From contig NZ_CP061310.1 in the NCBI RefSeq assembly GCF_018687975.1, forward strand, positions 1 through 64,000: a stretch of DNA of 64,000 nucleotides, read 5' to 3'. This document shows, piece after piece, positions 60,131-64,000 of the stretch (position 1 is its first letter; each line of letters begins with the position of its first letter). The translations under genes and the position numbers were made by a program. The stretch is from Polynucleobacter sp. es-EL-1 (GTDB lineage: Bacteria; Pseudomonadota; Gammaproteobacteria; Burkholderiales; Burkholderiaceae). The notes below the pieces were generated by a model that was given only the letters and a program-made list of their open reading frames with translations, was not told the origin of the DNA and made no database searches.

Positions 60131-60484
60131 ATGAATAAAGACGAATCCAGACAAAGACGTGCTCGGCAGACTCGTATTCGCATTGCCGAAGCATTGGCAA
60201 ATCGCTTAACAGTTATCCGTAGCAATTCACACATCTCTGCACAGGTATATAGCCCATGTGGAACCAAAGTTGTGGCAGCTGCCTCATCTATGGAAAAAGA
60301 ATTGCGCCAAGCGATCAAAAACGGCGGCAACGCTGAAGCGGCTAAACAAATCGGCAAATTAGTTGCTGAGCGTGCTGTTAAAGCAGGCGTAGTTGATGTT
60401 GCTTTTGATCGTTCCGGTCATCGTTACCACGGCCGTATTAAGGCCTTAGCTGAAGCTGCGCGTGAAGCCGGCCTGAAGTTCTAA
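60131..60484 (+). CDS. rplR: 50S ribosomal protein L18
   Basis: L18 binds 5S rRNA. It is 117 aa. The C-terminal [24 protein letters not shown] is highly conserved. Confidence 0.98.
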   Translation: MNKDESRQRRARQTRIRIAEALANRLTVIRSNSHISAQVYSPCGTKVVAAASSMEKELRQAIKNGGNAEAAKQIGKLVAERAVKAGVVDVAFDRSGHRYHGRIKALAEAAREAGLKF

Positions 60485-60502
60485 TAGGGTTTAGGAAAAA
60501 AC

Positions 60503-61021
60503 ATGGCAAAAATGCAAACCAAGATGCAAAACGAAGAGCGTGATGATGGTCTTCGCGAGAAGATGATCGCTGTTAATCGTGTAACTAAAGTGGTTAAGGG
60601 TGGTCGTATTCTCGGCTTCGCTGCACTCACTGTAGTTGGCGATGGCGATGGTCGTATCGGCATGGGCAAAGGTAAATCAAAAGAAGTTCCAGTTGCTGTT
60701 CAAAAGGCAATGGACGAAGCGCGTCGCAAGATGATCAAAGTTTCCTTGCGTAAGGGCACTTTGCAGCACACTGTGATTGGTAAGCATGGCGCGTCACGCG
60801 TGATGATTTCTCCAGCTAAAGATGGTACTGGCGTTATCGCTGGTGGCCCAATGCGCGCCATTTTCGATGTTATGGGTGTAACTAACGTTGTTGCTAAGTC
60901 ACTTGGCTCAACAAACCCTTACAACATGGTTCGTGCAACGATTGATGGCTTGAGCAAGATGAGCACTCCTTCTGAAATTGCTGCCAAGCGCGGCAAGTCA
61001 GTTGAAGAGATTCTCGGCTAA
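60503..61021 (+). CDS. rpsE: 30S ribosomal protein S5
   Basis: S5 is needed for translational accuracy. It is 172 aa. The double-stranded-RNA-binding-type motif [24 protein letters not shown] is intact. Confidence 0.98.
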   Translation: MAKMQTKMQNEERDDGLREKMIAVNRVTKVVKGGRILGFAALTVVGDGDGRIGMGKGKSKEVPVAVQKAMDEARRKMIKVSLRKGTLQHTVIGKHGASRVMISPAKDGTGVIAGGPMRAIFDVMGVTNVVAKSLGSTNPYNMVRATIDGLSKMSTPSEIAAKRGKSVEEILG

Positions 61022-61045
61022 GACCAAAAGATTAGGAATCTATAA

Positions 61046-61234
61046 ATGACAACATCTAACTCCAAAGTCAAACTGCAATTAGTACGCAGCTTGATCGGCA
61101 CACGCGAAAGCCACCGTGCAACTGTTCGTGGTTTAGGCCTCGGACGTATCAATTCTGTTTCAGAATTGGAAGACACTCCAGCTGTTCGCGGAATGATTAA
61201 TAAAGTTTCTTATCTAGTTAAAGTCATTGGCTAA
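61046..61234 (+). CDS. rpmD: 50S ribosomal protein L30
   Basis: L30 is a small 50S protein. It is 62 aa. [21 protein letters not shown] matches the family. Confidence 0.97.
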   Translation: MTTSNSKVKLQLVRSLIGTRESHRATVRGLGLGRINSVSELEDTPAVRGMINKVSYLVKVIG

Positions 61235-61261
61235 TAGCTAGCAAGTAAATAGGCGAAGAAT

Positions 61262-61702
61262 ATGCAACTCAATACACTCAAACCCGCAGAGGGATCCAAG
61301 AAAAATCGTCGTCGCGTAGGTCGCGGCATCGGTTCTGGTCTTGGTAAAACTGCTGGCCGTGGTCACAAAGGTCAAAAATCACGTTCCGGCGGATTCCACA
61401 AGGTTGGATTCGAAGGCGGACAAATGCCAATGTATCGTCGTTTGCCAAAGCGTGGTTTCGTATCTTTGACACGTCGTCACGTTGGTCAAATTACTTTGAA
61501 TGACTTGGCAAAAATCAACTTACCTGAAGTAGACCTATTGGTTTTAAAAGCCCACGGTTTTGCTGGTGAACAGATTAATGCAGTTAAGGTTATTAAGACT
61601 GGTGAACTCAAGATTGCAGTAACCCTCAAGGGTATTACAGCAACTGCAGGCGCAAAAGCTGCTATTGAAGCGGCTGGTGGCAAATTGGTTGAATTGGCCT
61701 AA
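61262..61702 (+). CDS. rplO: 50S ribosomal protein L15
   Basis: L15 is a late-assembly 50S protein. It is 146 aa. The glycine/arginine-rich N-terminal [25 protein letters not shown] is typical. Confidence 0.98.
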   Translation: MQLNTLKPAEGSKKNRRRVGRGIGSGLGKTAGRGHKGQKSRSGGFHKVGFEGGQMPMYRRLPKRGFVSLTRRHVGQITLNDLAKINLPEVDLLVLKAHGFAGEQINAVKVIKTGELKIAVTLKGITATAGAKAAIEAAGGKLVELA

Positions 61703-61719
61703 TTGGTTCTTATTTAAAG

Positions 61720-63057
61720 ATGGCACTAGCACCCACTAACACTGCAGGCATTGCAAAATCAGGAAACAAGTATGGCGAGTTGCGCCAGCGCTTGATATTC
61801 CTGGTGTTGGCTTTGCTCGTGTTCCGTTTGGGTGCACATATCCCTGTACCAGGTATTGATCCAGACCAATTGGCTCAATTGTTCTCCGGTCAAAAAGACG
61901 GTATTTTGGGTATGTTCAACCTGTTCTCAGGTGGTGCTTTATCCCGCTTCACGGTTTTTGCCTTGGGAATCATGCCTTACATTTCTGCATCGATCATCAT
62001 GCAGTTAATGACGATTGTTGTGCCTTCATTAGAGGCATTGAAAAAAGAAGGTCAAGCAGGTCAACGGAAGATTACTCAGTACACACGCTATGGCACTGTT
62101 GTGCTGGCAACATTCCAGGCCTTAGGAATCTCTGTAGCCTTGCAAGCCCAGCCTGGCTTGGTAATTAACCCAGGATTCATGTTTGAATTGAATACTGTTG
62201 TTACCTTGGTTACTGGCACGATGTTCTTAATGTGGCTTGGCGAACAAATTACCGAGCGTGGCTTAGGTAACGGGATTTCCATCATTATTTTTGGAGGCAT
62301 TGTTTCTGGGTTGCCTTCAGCAATCGGCAGCTTATTAGAGTTAGTTCGCACTGGCTCAATGAATATTTTGTCTGCAATGTTGATCGTAGTGATTTGCATC
62401 GCTGTAACTTACTTTGTCGTATTTGTAGAGCGTGGTCAGCGTCGTATTTTGGTCAACTACGCTAAGCGTCAAGTTGGCAATAAGATTTATGGTGGCCAGT
62501 CTTCTTATTTCCCATTGAAGTTAAACATGGCTGGTGTTATTCCCCCAATATTTGCTTCATCTATTATTTTGTTCCCTGCAACGATTGCCGGCTGGTTTAC
62601 ATCAGGTGAGCCGACCAATATGTTTAGCAGAATTATTAAAGACTTGGCAGCAACATTAGCCCCAGGTCAGCCCGTGTACACAATTTTGTATGCGGCTGCA
62701 ATTATTTTCTTCTGCTTTTTCTACACAGCCTTGGTATTTAATAGCCGTGAGACTGCAGATAACTTGAAGAAGAGTGGTGCATTTGTTCCAGGTATTCGTC
62801 CTGGTGATCAGACTGGTCGCTATATCGATAAGATCTTGGTGCGCTTAACTTTGGCTGGTGCAATTTATATGGTTTTGGTTTGCTTGTTGCCAGAATTTTT
62901 AGTGTTGAAGTACAACGTGCCATTCTATTTTGGCGGTACTTCATTGTTGATTATTGTCGTTGTTGCAATGGATTTTATGGCGCAGGTTCAGTCATTCATC
63001 ATGCAACAGCAGTATGGTTCTTTAATGAAAAAAGCTAACTTTAAGATGGGCGCTTAA
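61720..63057 (+). CDS. secY: Preprotein translocase subunit SecY
   Basis: SecY is the protein-conducting channel. The 445-aa protein has about ten membrane segments. [13 protein letters not shown], the first signature around [26 protein letters not shown] and the cytoplasmic loop [19 protein letters not shown] are conserved. SecE is encoded at 35313-35690. Confidence 0.98.
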   Translation: MALAPTNTAGIAKSGNKYGELRQRLIFLVLALLVFRLGAHIPVPGIDPDQLAQLFSGQKDGILGMFNLFSGGALSRFTVFALGIMPYISASIIMQLMTIVVPSLEALKKEGQAGQRKITQYTRYGTVVLATFQALGISVALQAQPGLVINPGFMFELNTVVTLVTGTMFLMWLGEQITERGLGNGISIIIFGGIVSGLPSAIGSLLELVRTGSMNILSAMLIVVICIAVTYFVVFVERGQRRILVNYAKRQVGNKIYGGQSSYFPLKLNMAGVIPPIFASSIILFPATIAGWFTSGEPTNMFSRIIKDLAATLAPGQPVYTILYAAAIIFFCFFYTALVFNSRETADNLKKSGAFVPGIRPGDQTGRYIDKILVRLTLAGAIYMVLVCLLPEFLVLKYNVPFYFGGTSLLIIVVVAMDFMAQVQSFIMQQQYGSLMKKANFKMGA

Positions 63058-63061
63058 CTGA

Positions 63062-63280
63062 ATGTCTAAAGACGATGTAATTCAGATGGCGGGAGAAATT
63101 ATTGAGAATTTGCCGAACGCAATGTTTCGCGTGAAGCTAGAGAACGGACATGTGGTTTTAGGGCACATTTCTGGAAAGATGAGGATGCATTACATCCGCA
63201 TATTGCCAGGAGATAAGGTGACGGTGGAGATGACTCCTTACGACCTGACACGCGCCAGAATCATATTCCGAGCGAAGTAA
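63062..63280 (+). CDS. infA: Translation initiation factor IF-1
   Basis: IF-1 binds the A site of the 30S subunit. The 72-aa OB-fold protein has [25 protein letters not shown]. It lies 4 bases after secY, the betaproteobacterial position between secY and rpmJ. Confidence 0.97.
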   Translation: MSKDDVIQMAGEIIENLPNAMFRVKLENGHVVLGHISGKMRMHYIRILPGDKVTVEMTPYDLTRARIIFRAK

Positions 63281-63315
63281 AAATTAAGTTGTACCTATTT
63301 TTTTAGAGGTGAGTT

Positions 63316-63432
63316 ATGAAAGTTTTGGCATCCGTTAAGTGTATTTGCAGAAATTGCAAGATCATTAAGCGCAAACGCGTTGTGCGCGTGATCTGTTCTT
63401 CAGACGCACGTCATAAGCAGCGTCAAGGCTGA
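63316..63432 (+). CDS. rpmJ: 50S ribosomal protein L36
   Basis: This 38-aa protein starts [20 protein letters not shown]. The zinc ligands C11, C14, C27 and H33 are intact, so it is the zinc-containing form. It is preceded by GAGGTGAG and lies between infA and rpsM, as expected. Confidence 0.97.
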   Translation: MKVLASVKCICRNCKIIKRKRVVRVICSSDARHKQRQG

Positions 63433-63456
63433 TCTGGTTAATTAAGAGGAAATCTC

Positions 63457-63822
63457 ATGGCACGTATCGCTGGGGTAAACATCCCAAATCATCAACATAC
63501 TGTTATCGGTTTAACAGCAATTTTTGGCATCGGCACTACCCGTGCTCGCAAAATCTGTGAAACCACAGGTGTTGCTATCGACAAAAAAGTTAAAGATCTT
63601 ACAGACGGCGACTTAGAAAAGTTGCGTGATGAAGTAGGTAAGTTCATCACTGAAGGTGACCTGCGTCGTGAAGTAACGATGAGCATCAAGCGTTTGATGG
63701 ACTTAGGCTGCTATCGCGGTGTTCGTCATCGTAAGGGCTTGCCTGTTCGTGGTCAACGTACTAAGACTAATGCGCGTACTCGCAAGGGCCCACGTAAGTC
63801 TGGTGTGCAACTGAAGAAATAA
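63457..63822 (+). CDS. rpsM: 30S ribosomal protein S13
   Basis: S13 is a head protein contacting the P-site tRNA. It is 121 aa. [20 protein letters not shown] and [18 protein letters not shown] are conserved. It begins the alpha unit. Confidence 0.98.
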   Translation: MARIAGVNIPNHQHTVIGLTAIFGIGTTRARKICETTGVAIDKKVKDLTDGDLEKLRDEVGKFITEGDLRREVTMSIKRLMDLGCYRGVRHRKGLPVRGQRTKTNARTRKGPRKSGVQLKK

Positions 63823-63840
63823 TCAAGAAAGTTTATTGAC

Positions 63841-64000
63841 ATGGCAAAACAACAATCCGCTTCTGCAGCTTCACAGCGCGCACGCAAGAAGGTTAAAAAG
63901 AACGTTGCTGATGGTATTGCACACGTTCACGCTTCTTTTAATAACACCATTATTACGATCACTGATCGCCAAGGTAATGCGCTTTCATGGGCAACATCTG
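63841..64000 (+). CDS. rpsK: 30S ribosomal protein S11 (truncated by window end)
   Basis: Only the first 53 codons are in the window, starting [21 protein letters not shown] and continuing through [21 protein letters not shown], the S11 core. The truncation is due to the window edge only. Confidence 0.95.
   Translation, partial: MAKQQSASAASQRARKKVKKNVADGIAHVHASFNNTIITITDRQGNALSWATS

Overview
This window looks like the origin-proximal part of a betaproteobacterial chromosome, most likely Polynucleobacter or a close relative in the Burkholderiaceae. The evidence is the gene order, the 16S/23S sequence style, moderate-to-low GC, and the betaproteobacterial arrangement of the rRNA, tuf, str and S10 genes. 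The genus is my inference from recall; no database was consulted.

Layout. Positions 1-5447 hold dnaA, a DnaA-box-rich intergenic region (oriC candidate), dnaN and gyrB, followed by a SET-domain protein gene and a small DUF3717-like gene. Positions 6258-10597 carry mnmG-rsmG-parA-parB with two parS sites, one in the mnmG promoter region and one perfect copy inside mnmG: a complete chromosomal ParABS system. Positions 10626-18954 are the F-type ATP synthase operon (atpIBEFHAGDC) with hemE attached. Positions 19215-27955 form a mixed housekeeping segment: priA, a solitary gcvH, a metallo-beta-lactamase-fold hydrolase, a zinc-ribbon protein, a fatty acid desaturase, tRNA-Arg(CCG), two cytochrome c genes, rsmI, a DiaA/GmhA-type SIS protein, a DolP-like BON lipoprotein and a GNAT acetyltransferase. 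Positions 28208-33623 are a complete rRNA operon (16S, tRNA-Ile, tRNA-Ala, 23S, 5S). Positions 33646-38839 are tRNA-Tyr, -Gly and -Thr, tuf1, tRNA-Trp, secE-nusG and rplKAJL. Then come rpoBC, rpsL-rpsG-fusA-tuf2 and the S10-spc-alpha ribosomal protein genes as far as a truncated rpsK at the window end.

How it works together. The window concentrates replication initiation (DnaA/oriC, clamp, gyrase, PriA), origin segregation (ParABS), energy conversion (ATP synthase) and most of the transcription/translation apparatus close to the origin, where gene dosage is highest during growth. Nearly all genes read on the + strand, away from oriC.

No phage, insertion sequence, CRISPR array, toxin-antitoxin pair or obvious novel defence system is visible. 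The less ordinary observations are a eukaryotic-style SET methyltransferase in the dnaA-dnaN-gyrB cluster, DnaA-box-like sites in front of priA, parS overlapping a predicted promoter, mutually exclusive hairpins between rplL and rpoB, an intrinsic-terminator-like hairpin next to the rplJ ribosome binding site, and terminator/promoter modules that subdivide the ribosomal protein cluster.
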